Shown here piece by piece: positions 32,570 through 40,993 of a DNA stretch of 64,000 nucleotides; position 1 is the stretch's first letter, and every line of letters starts with the position of its first letter. The position numbers were made by a program, and so were the translations under genes. This DNA comes from SIG299 sp964544055 (GTDB lineage: Bacteria; Bacillota; Clostridia; Lachnospirales; Lachnospiraceae): positions 1 to 64,000 of the forward strand of contig CAZJAA010000006.1 in assembly GCA_964544055.1 (NCBI GenBank). The letters are read 5' to 3'. The notes under the pieces were generated by a model that was not told where the DNA came from, did not search any database, and saw nothing but the letters and a program-made list of their open reading frames with translations.

Positions 32570-35290
32570 TTATTTTACCTCCACATAATCGTTTACGGTT
32601 ACGGTGTGTTTTACATAAGTGTTGCTGCCTTCCGCAGTTTCTACATAGAAGTCAACGGACTTGATGAAGCATACGCTGCCCGGCTTTAAGATTCCGCTGT
32701 CAGTTACCTTGTTGGACTTGACAACAAGCTTGATGTTGGTATAGTCAGAGATGTCATCCAACACCTTGTCTCCAAGCTTAAACTTGAAGCTAGACATAAC
32801 AAGCTCTTCTACATTACCATCTGTGGAAGCAAAGGCATTCGAGGTCTTGCCTGCGTAGGAAAGGTTTTCCTGGCTGTCCTTTACGGTCAGGGTGTTTCTG
32901 GTTACCTGGGTAAGAGCAGATGCAGTTGCACCTGTTGTTGTGCCAATGCCTTTGTAAATGGTTATCGTGTAAGTTCCGGTACCATTTTTTGTTTTGTCTA
33001 CAACGTTAATGGTAGAACCTGCAACTTCAGCTTCGGAAATACCAGTTAACGGAATCTGGATAGCAGAACCGCTGGCAGTTGTTGCTTCAATTGCGGTGCT
33101 TCCCTTTGTTACCGTGTAGTAGTAATTGCCTGCAATCATGTTAGAAACGGAAGCTTCCTTTGGTGCAAGCTCGGCTATCTGCGCTTTTACACCGTTGCTT
33201 AACAGGTAAAGCTTTGCCAAAGCAACCTTTTCCTTGCCGTCGGTTGTCTTTAAGTCCTCATCACCGGAGAATTCAATCTTATAACCGGAGATAACAAGGT
33301 TGTCGTTTTTGTCTAATGCCGGCTTTTTCACTGTAACGTTAAAGGTTTTCTTTAAGCTGCCTGTCTGTACGGTGAAAGTGTAGGCATAGCCGGACGCACC
33401 GCTTGGAAGGTTTTCTTTGCTTCCGGTTACGGTGAAGGTATATTCGCCATCAGCACCCTCTACTGCGCTGATAACAGGTGCTGCAGTCGCACCGTTTGGA
33501 AGATTCTTTAAGTTGCTTGTGATCTCGATGTCTCCTGCAATTAAATCACCCAGCTGGTCTTTTAACGTTACCTTAAAGGTAGTTTCGTTGAAGCCGTTAC
33601 CGGATTCTGTTGAGATAACATCCGAAGCTTTATCCAGAGTCAGGGAGCTTACGGCTCTTGCAGGTCTGACGGTCACAGGGAGTACCGCTACTACAGTAGA
33701 AGTGCTGCTTCCTGCCGGTGTAAAGTATACGAGTACGTTTACCGTGCCAGTGCTGTTTGTCATCAGGGTACCGTCTTCTGCAACATAGAGAATTGCGTTG
33801 TTGGTTGTTGCAAAGGAGAAGGAGCCTTTTTCGGCATCCATGGTATCCGTGTAAACTGCGTTGTTCTTTGTGTCGGTTAACTTTGCAACCAGACGGAAGT
33901 TATTTTTTTCGTCATCGCCAAGAGCAATCACATTGGACGCCTTGTTCCAGTCAATGCCTGCGCCTTCTGCTGCGGAGTTCTTGACAATAGTTGCAGTGCC
34001 GCCGACCGCTACGTTGATACCGTAAGCAGGTGCTTTGGAGCTGACAATGGTAGCAATAGTCTTAGGACCGGAAACCGGTTCGTAGGTGTCCGGGTCATAC
34101 TGACCGGTGATGTATTCGATTTCTACCTGTGCCACCGCACCTTCGGCACTGAAGAAAATCTTGCCAGCAGTGGAGTCGGAAAGCCAGAAATCACCGTTTT
34201 CGGAGTCTTTTACGAGAGAGAACATTACGGAAGCGCCGGATTGGGAAAGTGCGGTTGCAGTGATGTCAACTCCGTGTGAATTTAACAGCTTATACGAAAG
34301 AGTAGTATCTGCATCTGCATATGCTTTAAATTCATCGCCCTCGCAGTTCCAGGAGTACTGGATGCTTGCAACATTACCGATGGTTGCAACAAATTCTGCG
34401 GTTTCCTCACCGTAGGTAAAGCCGTATTTTGTACCATCTGTGAAGGTTACATAGGAGGTAAGTGTTGCAACACCGTTCTTTACGGATGTTACTTTAATCG
34501 GATATGCAATTTTTACATCTCCTACATAGTAGTAGAAGGAGAGGTTCTGCTCCAGGTCAGCAGTGGTGATATCCTTGTTTTCAAAGGTCAGATTTACAAC
34601 AGAGTCGCTGGTCTGACGAACGGAAAATTCCTTGGAAGCTTCAGCAGCAGGAACGGTAAACTCTACAGGAGTAACCTTAAGCGCTTCGCCGGTAATTTTA
34701 TTTGTGATGGAAATGGTTACGGTAGTTTTGCCAGGGGCAACCGGTGTAACTACACCGGCGTTGTTTACGGTAGCTACCGTTTCATCGGAAGAACTCCACT
34801 TGGTGTTATACAGGGTAGAGGACCAGTTTGTAACACCATAGAAATTGAGGTCAACCGTAGTTCCGAGAGTTAAGGTGTATGCACCAAAGGTATTGTCCTT
34901 GGAAGTACCAAGGGAAACGTTCATTTCCGGCAGATTGCTTACAGTTACCTTTACACCTTCGGAAACGTATGCGGTACCGTCACCGACACGGAACGAGATG
35001 ATAGAAGTTCCGTTTGCCTTTGCGGTGATGACACCCATGGAGTCAACGGTTGCAACTTCCGGATTGGAGCTTACCCAGGAAGTGGAAAAGTTTTTGTAGT
35101 CCGGCACGCCAATAAATCTTAAATCAACGGAATCGCCCGGCTCCAGAGAGAGGCTGCTTACTGCGCCACCCGTCTGGTGTGCATAGGTGAAGCTCTGTGC
35201 TGCATATGCATATCCGGCAGTCGGGGCAGCAGAGGTAATCACCATAGCAGACGCTAAGAGAACAGCGCCTTTTCTTAAAGATGGTTTCAT
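32570..35290 (-). CDS. Secreted surface-layer-like protein D (two Big_2 domains)
   Basis: The 906-residue protein has a signal peptide (MKPSLRKGAVLLASAMVITS...AYA) and two Big_2 domains at about 35-115 and 130-210 (WVSSNPEVATVDSMGVI, WSSSDETVATVNNAGVV). The body has the family order: a VNLTFENKDITTADLEQN domain, the PAYGINVAVGGTATI module with DWNKASNVI, a TFKVTLKDQLGDLIAGD module and a C-terminal SFKFKLGDKVLDDISDY segment. The leader shares TTACTTAAGGAGGAAA with gene B. No wall anchor is recognised. A GTGTC direct-repeat site lies 110 bp upstream, next to the recombinase gene. Confidence 0.85.
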   Translation of the reverse strand: MKPSLRKGAVLLASAMVITSAAPTAGYAYAAQSFTYAHQTGGAVSSLSLEPGDSVDLRFIGVPDYKNFSTSWVSSNPEVATVDSMGVITAKANGTSIISFRVGDGTAYVSEGVKVTVSNLPEMNVSLGTSKDNTFGAYTLTLGTTVDLNFYGVTNWSSTLYNTKWSSSDETVATVNNAGVVTPVAPGKTTVTISITNKITGEALKVTPVEFTVPAAEASKEFSVRQTSDSVVNLTFENKDITTADLEQNLSFYYYVGDVKIAYPIKVTSVKNGVATLTSYVTFTDGTKYGFTYGEETAEFVATIGNVASIQYSWNCEGDEFKAYADADTTLSYKLLNSHGVDITATALSQSGASVMFSLVKDSENGDFWLSDSTAGKIFFSAEGAVAQVEIEYITGQYDPDTYEPVSGPKTIATIVSSKAPAYGINVAVGGTATIVKNSAAEGAGIDWNKASNVIALGDDEKNNFRLVAKLTDTKNNAVYTDTMDAEKGSFSFATTNNAILYVAEDGTLMTNSTGTVNVLVYFTPAGSSTSTVVAVLPVTVRPARAVSSLTLDKASDVISTESGNGFNETTFKVTLKDQLGDLIAGDIEITSNLKNLPNGATAAPVISAVEGADGEYTFTVTGSKENLPSGASGYAYTFTVQTGSLKKTFNVTVKKPALDKNDNLVISGYKIEFSGDEDLKTTDGKEKVALAKLYLLSNGVKAQIAELAPKEASVSNMIAGNYYYTVTKGSTAIEATTASGSAIQIPLTGISEAEVAGSTINVVDKTKNGTGTYTITIYKGIGTTTGATASALTQVTRNTLTVKDSQENLSYAGKTSNAFASTDGNVEELVMSSFKFKLGDKVLDDISDYTNIKLVVKSNKVTDSGILKPGSVCFIKSVDFYVETAEGSNTYVKHTVTVNDYVEVK

Positions 35291-35398
35291 TATATTTCCT
35301 CCTTAAGTAACAAAGAGATAAAAGTGAAAAAAGTGAATAAAAATACAGGTTTGGGAGGCAAAGACAAGGCCTGCCTGAGGCCTTTGTACAAGGCCTTT

Positions 35399-35414
35399 GA
35401 CACCAATCTGACAC
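35399..35414 (-). promoter_or_regulatory. GTGTC direct-repeat site, copy C
   Basis: The minus strand has GTGTC units 11 bp apart (GGTGTCAGATTGGTGTCAAA), 110 bp upstream of surface gene D and downstream of the recombinase gene. Confidence 0.45.
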
Positions 35415-35436
35415 CACTTGATTGCAAAGATGTAGT

Positions 35437-35491
35437 CTGTGCCAAGTAAAGCCACAGACCTGCTTGCAAGACGGAGGTTTACTTAGCACAG
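35437..35491 (-). terminator. Imperfect long inverted repeat after the recombinase gene
   Basis: CTGTGCCAAGTAAA (35437-35450) and TTTACTTAGCACAG (35478-35491) pair with one mismatch around a 27-nt loop. There is no T-run. It may end recombinase transcription or be a crossover-type site. Confidence 0.4.
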
Positions 35492-35512
35492 GCGATTTGC
35501 AGTTTACATCGG

Positions 35513-36706
35513 TTAAAAGAAAACTGCGAGCTTCTGGATTTCCCTGGACTGGACATCCTCGGTAACGTGTGTGTAGAGATCCATTGTCATTTCCAGACTG
35601 CTGTGCCCTAATATCTGCTGGACAACCTTTGGCGGAATTCCGCTTTCGAAAGCACGGGTGGCAAAGGTGTGACGGAGTGTGTGGGGTGTGATGCGTTCAA
35701 AAACAACGGGTTCCCTGTTTTCTTTTGCAGCAAGCTTTGCTTCTTGCTTATTTATCTTTTTGACATAGTTATTTAGCGTTTCGGCTACATTTAAGCCACG
35801 GACAGGACCGCCGGTTTTGGTCGTAAATACGAGATCCTCTCCTTCTTCGACCGGACACCATTCTTCTCCAAGCACTTTCTTTTCTTTTTCCTGACGGCTT
35901 TGGTGTTTTTTTAAAAGCTCCAGGGTAGAGTCCAGGAGGCGAATGGTACGGCAGCTGTTTTTGGTTTTTGGCGAGTGAAAAACGTCCTTCATCTGATGGT
36001 TTTTGACATCATGCAAATAGACATACGTTCGTTCTACGGTCAGTGTTTTCTCGTCAAAATTGATATCGCTCCAGCGAAGCCCGGAGAGCTCACCGATTCG
36101 AAGTCCGGTGGACAGTCCTAGAATGCAGAGCATTTCGTAGCGGCTGCCGCAGATGGCATTCAGAAAAATTTTCTGTTCTTCACAGCTTAAGACACGCCGC
36201 TCGGTTTTATCCCGGCGGATTGTGATATTTTCGCATGGGTTATAGGTAATCATGCGGTTTTCCATTGCTTCTTTAAACAGGCTGTATAAAATGGCCTTGG
36301 TTTTTGCAAGGGTGTTGGCACTCAAGCCGTTTTGGGACATACTGTTTAAAAGACGCTGCACCATCAGCTTGTTAATTCCGGAAACCTGTACCTTTCCAAG
36401 GGTGGGTGCAATGTGTATTTTGTAGATTTCCATGTAAACAGAAAGCGTGTTTTCCTTGACAGTGTTTTCTTTAATTTCGCTAACCCAGGTTTCAAAAAAA
36501 GTATTAAGAGTCATGTTCTGGGCATTGACATAAATGCCATGTTCCATTTCGTACCGGGTATCTGCCATTTTTTTCTGGAGTGCTTTGATGTCCCTGTCAT
36601 AGAGTGTGTAACGTTCTCCCTGAAATGTAAATCGTCCCTGATACCTTCCGTCTGCACGCTTGGTAATTCCTTTTGGCAGACGTCGTTCTTTTGTTGCATT
36701 TTCCAT
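35513..36706 (-). CDS. Tyrosine recombinase/integrase
   Basis: The 397-residue protein has an N-terminal AP2-like arm-binding segment (about 10-55: KGITKRADGRYQGRFTFQG), a SAM-like core-binding domain (65-160) and a complete catalytic domain with R203 (STGLRIGELSG), K247, H342 and R345 (HTLRHTFATR), H368 (GHSS) and Y378. It is therefore likely active. The family performs site-specific integration, excision or inversion. The ATG at 36706 has AAAGGAG 12 bp upstream; a longer frame to 36784 has no ribosome site. No phage, excisionase or transfer gene is next to it, so it is a lone recombinase beside the surface-gene island. Confidence 0.92.
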   Translation of the reverse strand: MENATKERRLPKGITKRADGRYQGRFTFQGERYTLYDRDIKALQKKMADTRYEMEHGIYVNAQNMTLNTFFETWVSEIKENTVKENTLSVYMEIYKIHIAPTLGKVQVSGINKLMVQRLLNSMSQNGLSANTLAKTKAILYSLFKEAMENRMITYNPCENITIRRDKTERRVLSCEEQKIFLNAICGSRYEMLCILGLSTGLRIGELSGLRWSDINFDEKTLTVERTYVYLHDVKNHQMKDVFHSPKTKNSCRTIRLLDSTLELLKKHQSRQEKEKKVLGEEWCPVEEGEDLVFTTKTGGPVRGLNVAETLNNYVKKINKQEAKLAAKENREPVVFERITPHTLRHTFATRAFESGIPPKVVQQILGHSSLEMTMDLYTHVTEDVQSREIQKLAVFF

Positions 36707-37088
36707 AGTAATAGAATGCTCCTTTCTGCAAAATGTATTTTGACAAAGCTTTTCCTTAGTATGAGTTTTTTTGTTTTTTTTCATGCTATGTCGCGCTTAT
36801 TATAACAGAAGTTCTGACACCAAAACTGACACCAATTTGTTCTTATGGACGAAAAAAGCAGATAGAAAAAAATGGAAAAACATAAAACAAAAGAGATTTT
36901 GATACATTGAAAAATACGATTAAACTAATTTTAGAAGAAAGGAATGGAAATGTCAAGAAAATTTAGGATTTACTTTTCCGCCAAGTTTCATTATAATAGA
37001 TTATTATGAGTAAGTATGTGTTGAATGTGACCTTTACACAAATAAAACGTATTGTTGAATTGAAATACAAATATGGAGAATAGAAAAG
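36707..37088. other. Divergent region between the recombinase and ligase-like genes
   Basis: It contains the recombinase promoter and GTGTC site (36799-36832) and, rightward, a TATAAT near 36994 for the next gene. No coding frame is credible. Confidence 0.5.
36799..36832 (-). promoter_or_regulatory. Recombinase promoter with GTGTC direct-repeat site, copy D
   Basis: On the minus strand a perfect TATAAT (36804-36799) follows GGTGTCAGTTTTGGTGTCAGAAC, whose GTGTC units start 12 bp apart. The repeat covers the weak -35 region, so a protein bound there would control the gene directly. Confidence 0.6.
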
Positions 37089-38969
37089 ATGGAACAGAAA
37101 ACAGAGAAAAAAAATAAAAAGGTGCAGGACGGAAGAAAAGCGGTGTGGAACTTAAAGCTGCTTCCGCTCCAGTTTGTGCTGGCACTGTTGCCGTTAATTA
37201 TGGCACTGTATCAGGGAAATTCTGGGTATGCGGCTTATACATGGAATGGTGTGCAGGATGATTATATGGACGTATTCCTTCATGGGAAAATGATTGCATT
37301 TATTATTGTGGCTGCGTTGATGTTGGTGCTGGTTGCGCACCGGATAATATCGCTTAGAAATACGGAGCGTGCAGCATTACTTAAAACTTTTCTGCCAATG
37401 GCAGTGTATACGGTACTGGTTATACTCTCCACCGTATTTTCTGAAAATCTGAAAGGTTCTTTGACCGGTACCATGGATCAGAAGGAGCCGGTGTGGGTTT
37501 TGCTTGGCTATGTGGTTGTACTACTTTATGCCTATCTGACAATCAATTCCAAAGAAGACTGGCTGCAGCTGACGTATGCTGCATTGTTTGGTAGTGCGTT
37601 AATGGCAGTTCTTGGTGTCATGCAGGCAATCGGTAAAGATCCTATGACATGGGAATGGGTACAGCGGCTTTTTGTTGGAAAAAATTTCATTGAGCAGAAT
37701 GGAATGCTTACACTGACATTTCCGGTGGGACAGGCATATATTACCATGTTTAATCCAAACTATGTGGGTACCTATGTGGCGATGTATGTTCCTCTTCTGG
37801 TGGCAGGGCTGTTTATGGAGCGGCAGATATGGATGAAACTCTGCTGTGCGCTGTCTGCCATCGGACTGCTTATTACGTTGTTTGCTTCCCAGTCCAGAAC
37901 TGGTCTGATTGCCATGGTGGCGGTGTTTATCATGTTCGTTGTATTCATGGGTAGAGAAGCCTGGAAGCGTTGGTATCTTGTAATTCCGGCTGTAACGTTT
38001 GTGGTTTTAAGCTTCTCTTTGATTGACACATACCGTGACAACCTGCTCACCAATCGTTTAAAGGCGATGTTTGCAATTGAAAAAAATGAGAGTGCATTAC
38101 GGGGAATTGATACAACGGAAAATGGTGTGCGCATCGTTTACAATGGAACGGAGTTTACGGTGCAGATGGCAGTATCCAGAAGTGATTTTGCCTATGTGGT
38201 GATGGAAAACGGAAATTCGCTGGAGGTAACTTATGATGAAAACCGTCTGCATGCATATTTTACGCTTTCTACCGGAGACGAGCTTGTAATCGAAACGGCA
38301 TCCTATGAGAACCAGTATGCGTTTGGACTGAATCTGGACGGACGGAATTATTATTTTACCAATCAGATTGTAAGGGGTAACTACAAGTTTCTCAATGAAT
38401 TCGGACGTGCGGATGAGTGCACGATTCCGGCGAATGTTTTTCCAGGCTATGAATCGGCGGCAAGTGGCCGTGGTTATGTCTGGGGCAGAACCATTCCGTT
38501 GTTGTTAAAGAATTTCTTCATCGGTTCCGGTCCGGATACTTTTGCGATTGAGTTTCCGCAGACGGACTATGTAGCTCGTTATAAGAGTGGTTTTTCGGGA
38601 GTTATTTTTACTCGCCCGCATAATTTTTATTTGCAGATGGGTGTGCAGACCGGTACGGTATCTCTGCTTGCTTTTCTTGCATTTTATGCTGTTTATTTTG
38701 TGGGCTGCTGTAGAAGATACTTTTTCTGCAAATTTAACCGTGTGGAGGAGTGGAGCGGATTTGCCGTATTTTTGTGTACTGTTGGCTTTATGGCATCCGG
38801 TCTGGCAAACGACTCCTTAATTGTGGTCTCTCCGATGTTTTATCTGCTGCTTGGGGCAGGAATGGCAATTAATCACAAATTCTGCCCATTAAAAAAGAAA
38901 GAACGTACAAATCAGGAAGCATACAAAAAAGCAATATCGGACGAATGGAAAACAGATTTCGTGGAATAG
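37089..38969 (+). CDS. O-antigen-ligase-like polytopic membrane protein
   Basis: The 626-residue protein has about 11-12 hydrophobic segments. An extracytoplasmic domain of roughly 160 residues (about 320-480) lies before the last helices, and the Wzy_C/WaaL-type loop motif contains RPHNFYLQMGVQTG. WaaL-like enzymes transfer a lipid-linked glycan to a lipid or protein acceptor outside the membrane. In Gram-positives with S-layers, such homologues can act as S-layer glycan ligases. Its position beside four surface-protein genes makes that role plausible here, but no glycan-synthesis genes are in view. A teichoic or other polysaccharide ligase or polymerase is an alternative. Confidence 0.8.
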   Translation: MEQKTEKKNKKVQDGRKAVWNLKLLPLQFVLALLPLIMALYQGNSGYAAYTWNGVQDDYMDVFLHGKMIAFIIVAALMLVLVAHRIISLRNTERAALLKTFLPMAVYTVLVILSTVFSENLKGSLTGTMDQKEPVWVLLGYVVVLLYAYLTINSKEDWLQLTYAALFGSALMAVLGVMQAIGKDPMTWEWVQRLFVGKNFIEQNGMLTLTFPVGQAYITMFNPNYVGTYVAMYVPLLVAGLFMERQIWMKLCCALSAIGLLITLFASQSRTGLIAMVAVFIMFVVFMGREAWKRWYLVIPAVTFVVLSFSLIDTYRDNLLTNRLKAMFAIEKNESALRGIDTTENGVRIVYNGTEFTVQMAVSRSDFAYVVMENGNSLEVTYDENRLHAYFTLSTGDELVIETASYENQYAFGLNLDGRNYYFTNQIVRGNYKFLNEFGRADECTIPANVFPGYESAASGRGYVWGRTIPLLLKNFFIGSGPDTFAIEFPQTDYVARYKSGFSGVIFTRPHNFYLQMGVQTGTVSLLAFLAFYAVYFVGCCRRYFFCKFNRVEEWSGFAVFLCTVGFMASGLANDSLIVVSPMFYLLLGAGMAINHKFCPLKKKERTNQEAYKKAISDEWKTDFVE

Positions 38970-39036
38970 TTACAAAAGTGAAAATGTGGAAAATAGTAAG
39001 AAAGTGAAAGAAATGCAGGAGGGACAGAAATAAATT

Positions 39037-39918
39037 ATGTGGATTGCAGATGGTTGGAAGGAATATCAGGTTCTGGATGCTTCCGGTGGGGAAAAGCTGG
39101 AGCAGTGGGGAGATTATATTCTCCTTCGTCCGGATCCGCAGGTGCTCTGGAATACGGAAAAAAAGCTTCCTGAGTGGAAAAAACTGAATGCACATTATCA
39201 CAGAAGCAGTAAGGGCGGCGGTGACTGGGAGTTTTTTGACCTGCCAAAGCAGTGGGATATTCACTACAGGGAACTGACCTTTCATCTGCAGCCGTTTAAT
39301 TTTAAGCACACCGGATTATTTCCTGAGCAGGCGGTAAACTGGGACTGGTTTGGAGAAAAAATTGCAAAGGCGAAAAAGCAGGCACCAGATCGCGAAATAA
39401 AGGTGTTAAATTTATTTGCCTATACAGGCGGTGCTACGGTGGCAGCAGCTAGAGCCGGGGCGGCGGTAACGCATGTGGATGCATCCAAGGGAATGGTGAC
39501 ATGGGCAAAGGAAAATGCAGCATCTTCCGGGCTGGCAGAGGCTCCGATACGTTATATTGTAGATGACTGCGTAAAATTTGTTGAGCGTGAAATCCGTCGC
39601 GGAAATCGGTATGATGCGGTTATTATGGATCCGCCGTCTTACGGAAGAGGACCAAAGGGCGAAATCTGGAAAATTGAAGAGAGTATTCATGAATTTGTAA
39701 AGCTTTGTACCGGTGTTTTAAAACCGGAGCCGTTATTTTTCCTGATTAATTCCTATACGACAGGGTTGCAGCCTGCCGTACTGAGCTACCTGCTTGGTCT
39801 GGAATTACAGCAGAAATTCGGCGGTATAGTTACCTCTGACGAAATCGGGCTTCCGGTAAAGTGCAACGGACTTGTACTTCCGTGCGGCGCTTCCGGCAGA
39901 TGGCAGAGAGACGAATAG
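39037..39918 (+). CDS. Class I SAM-dependent methyltransferase, RlmI/RlmK-like
   Basis: The 293-residue protein has the methyltransferase fold with motif I NLFAYTGGATVAAARAGA at about 125 and motif IV MDPPSYGRGPKGE near 203. The N-terminal half resembles the Methyltrans_SAM family (PF10672), whose members methylate 23S rRNA. The specific target base cannot be told. The ATG follows GGAGGGAC. It is close to the ligase-like gene (67 bp) and the zinc-binding protein gene (15 bp) and may be cotranscribed. Confidence 0.82.
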   Translation: MWIADGWKEYQVLDASGGEKLEQWGDYILLRPDPQVLWNTEKKLPEWKKLNAHYHRSSKGGGDWEFFDLPKQWDIHYRELTFHLQPFNFKHTGLFPEQAVNWDWFGEKIAKAKKQAPDREIKVLNLFAYTGGATVAAARAGAAVTHVDASKGMVTWAKENAASSGLAEAPIRYIVDDCVKFVEREIRRGNRYDAVIMDPPSYGRGPKGEIWKIEESIHEFVKLCTGVLKPEPLFFLINSYTTGLQPAVLSYLLGLELQQKFGGIVTSDEIGLPVKCNGLVLPCGASGRWQRDE

Positions 39919-39933
39919 AAAGAAGTATGGGCA

Positions 39934-40941
39934 ATGTTTAAGAAAAAACTGGGATTTCTTATTGGGGTGATGTTTTTTTTATCTGCGGTGGGATATATCA
40001 TCTGTCTGTTGGCAGGTGGAAAACAGGAAAATAAAGGCGAGAATTTTATCCTGGTAACTTCTTTTTATCCCATGTATGTGCTGGCAGAGAATTTGACGGC
40101 AGGCATAGAAGAAATCGGGGTATATAATCTGACGGAAAATCAGACCGGGTGTCTTCATGATTATCAGTTGACCTCCAAGGACATGAAGCTTCTGGCACAG
40201 GCAGATGCATTTCTGGTCAATGGTGCCGGAATGGAGCTTTTTATGGAGAAGGTGCTGGAAAACAATCCGCAGCTTCCGGTAATAGAGGCATCCGCAGGTA
40301 TTTTGCTTTTAGAGGAGCATACCCATCATCACGGGGAACACGGACACGAAGAACAGGAAGCCGTTGAAGATGAAAGCGGTGAAGCGGAGGAAAACGTGCT
40401 TTTGCATTCAGAAAACGGTCATGTCTGGATGGATGTGGAACGTTACCGGATACAGTTAAATACGACAAAAGAAGCTTTGATTACGCTGTTGCCGGAAGAA
40501 AAGGACGCATTGGAAGAGGCGGCTTTGTTTTATGAAAAAAAACTGGCGGAATTATCGGATGCCGTGGCTAGGCTAAAAGCGGACACAAAGGGAATGCCGG
40601 TAGTTATTTTTCATGAGGCATTTGCGTATTTTGCAGAAAGCCTTGGTATGGAGGTGTTTAGGGCGCTTTCTCTGGATGAGGAAACTGTGCCGAGTGCTGG
40701 GGAAATTGCTGAGGTAATTGAAGAAATCCGTTATCATGGGGATGCGATTATTTTTATTGAAGAAACCTATGCTTCTTATGCAGAAAAAATTCTTGCGGAA
40801 ACAGAGGCGAAAGTGGTGTATCTGAATCCGCTGACAACCGGAGATGGTTTGATAAGTGAGTATTTTGTAGGAATGCAGAAAAATTTGGTTCTGTTGGAAA
40901 AAGCAGTGTACGGTTCAGAAAGTAGCCGGTCGGAAAAATAG
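39934..40941 (+). CDS. znuA: Zinc ABC transporter, substrate-binding protein
   Basis: The 335-residue protein starts with a single hydrophobic segment (about 8-27) without a clear lipobox. The cluster A-1 fold follows, with TSFYPMYVLAENLT at the start, a His/Glu-rich zinc loop (HTHHHGEHGHEE, about residues 129-140), the metal-ligand segment GHVWMD and a late FHEAFAYFAE. Such proteins capture Zn2+ (less often Mn2+) outside the membrane. The three transporter genes follow one another closely, so they form one operon. Manganese uptake is less likely because of the His-rich loop. Confidence 0.88.
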   Translation: MFKKKLGFLIGVMFFLSAVGYIICLLAGGKQENKGENFILVTSFYPMYVLAENLTAGIEEIGVYNLTENQTGCLHDYQLTSKDMKLLAQADAFLVNGAGMELFMEKVLENNPQLPVIEASAGILLLEEHTHHHGEHGHEEQEAVEDESGEAEENVLLHSENGHVWMDVERYRIQLNTTKEALITLLPEEKDALEEAALFYEKKLAELSDAVARLKADTKGMPVVIFHEAFAYFAESLGMEVFRALSLDEETVPSAGEIAEVIEEIRYHGDAIIFIEETYASYAEKILAETEAKVVYLNPLTTGDGLISEYFVGMQKNLVLLEKAVYGSESSRSEK

Positions 40942-40993
40942 TGGCACCCGGTGACTCGGACAGGCAAACAGGTGGATGGAGGCGACAGTCAGC

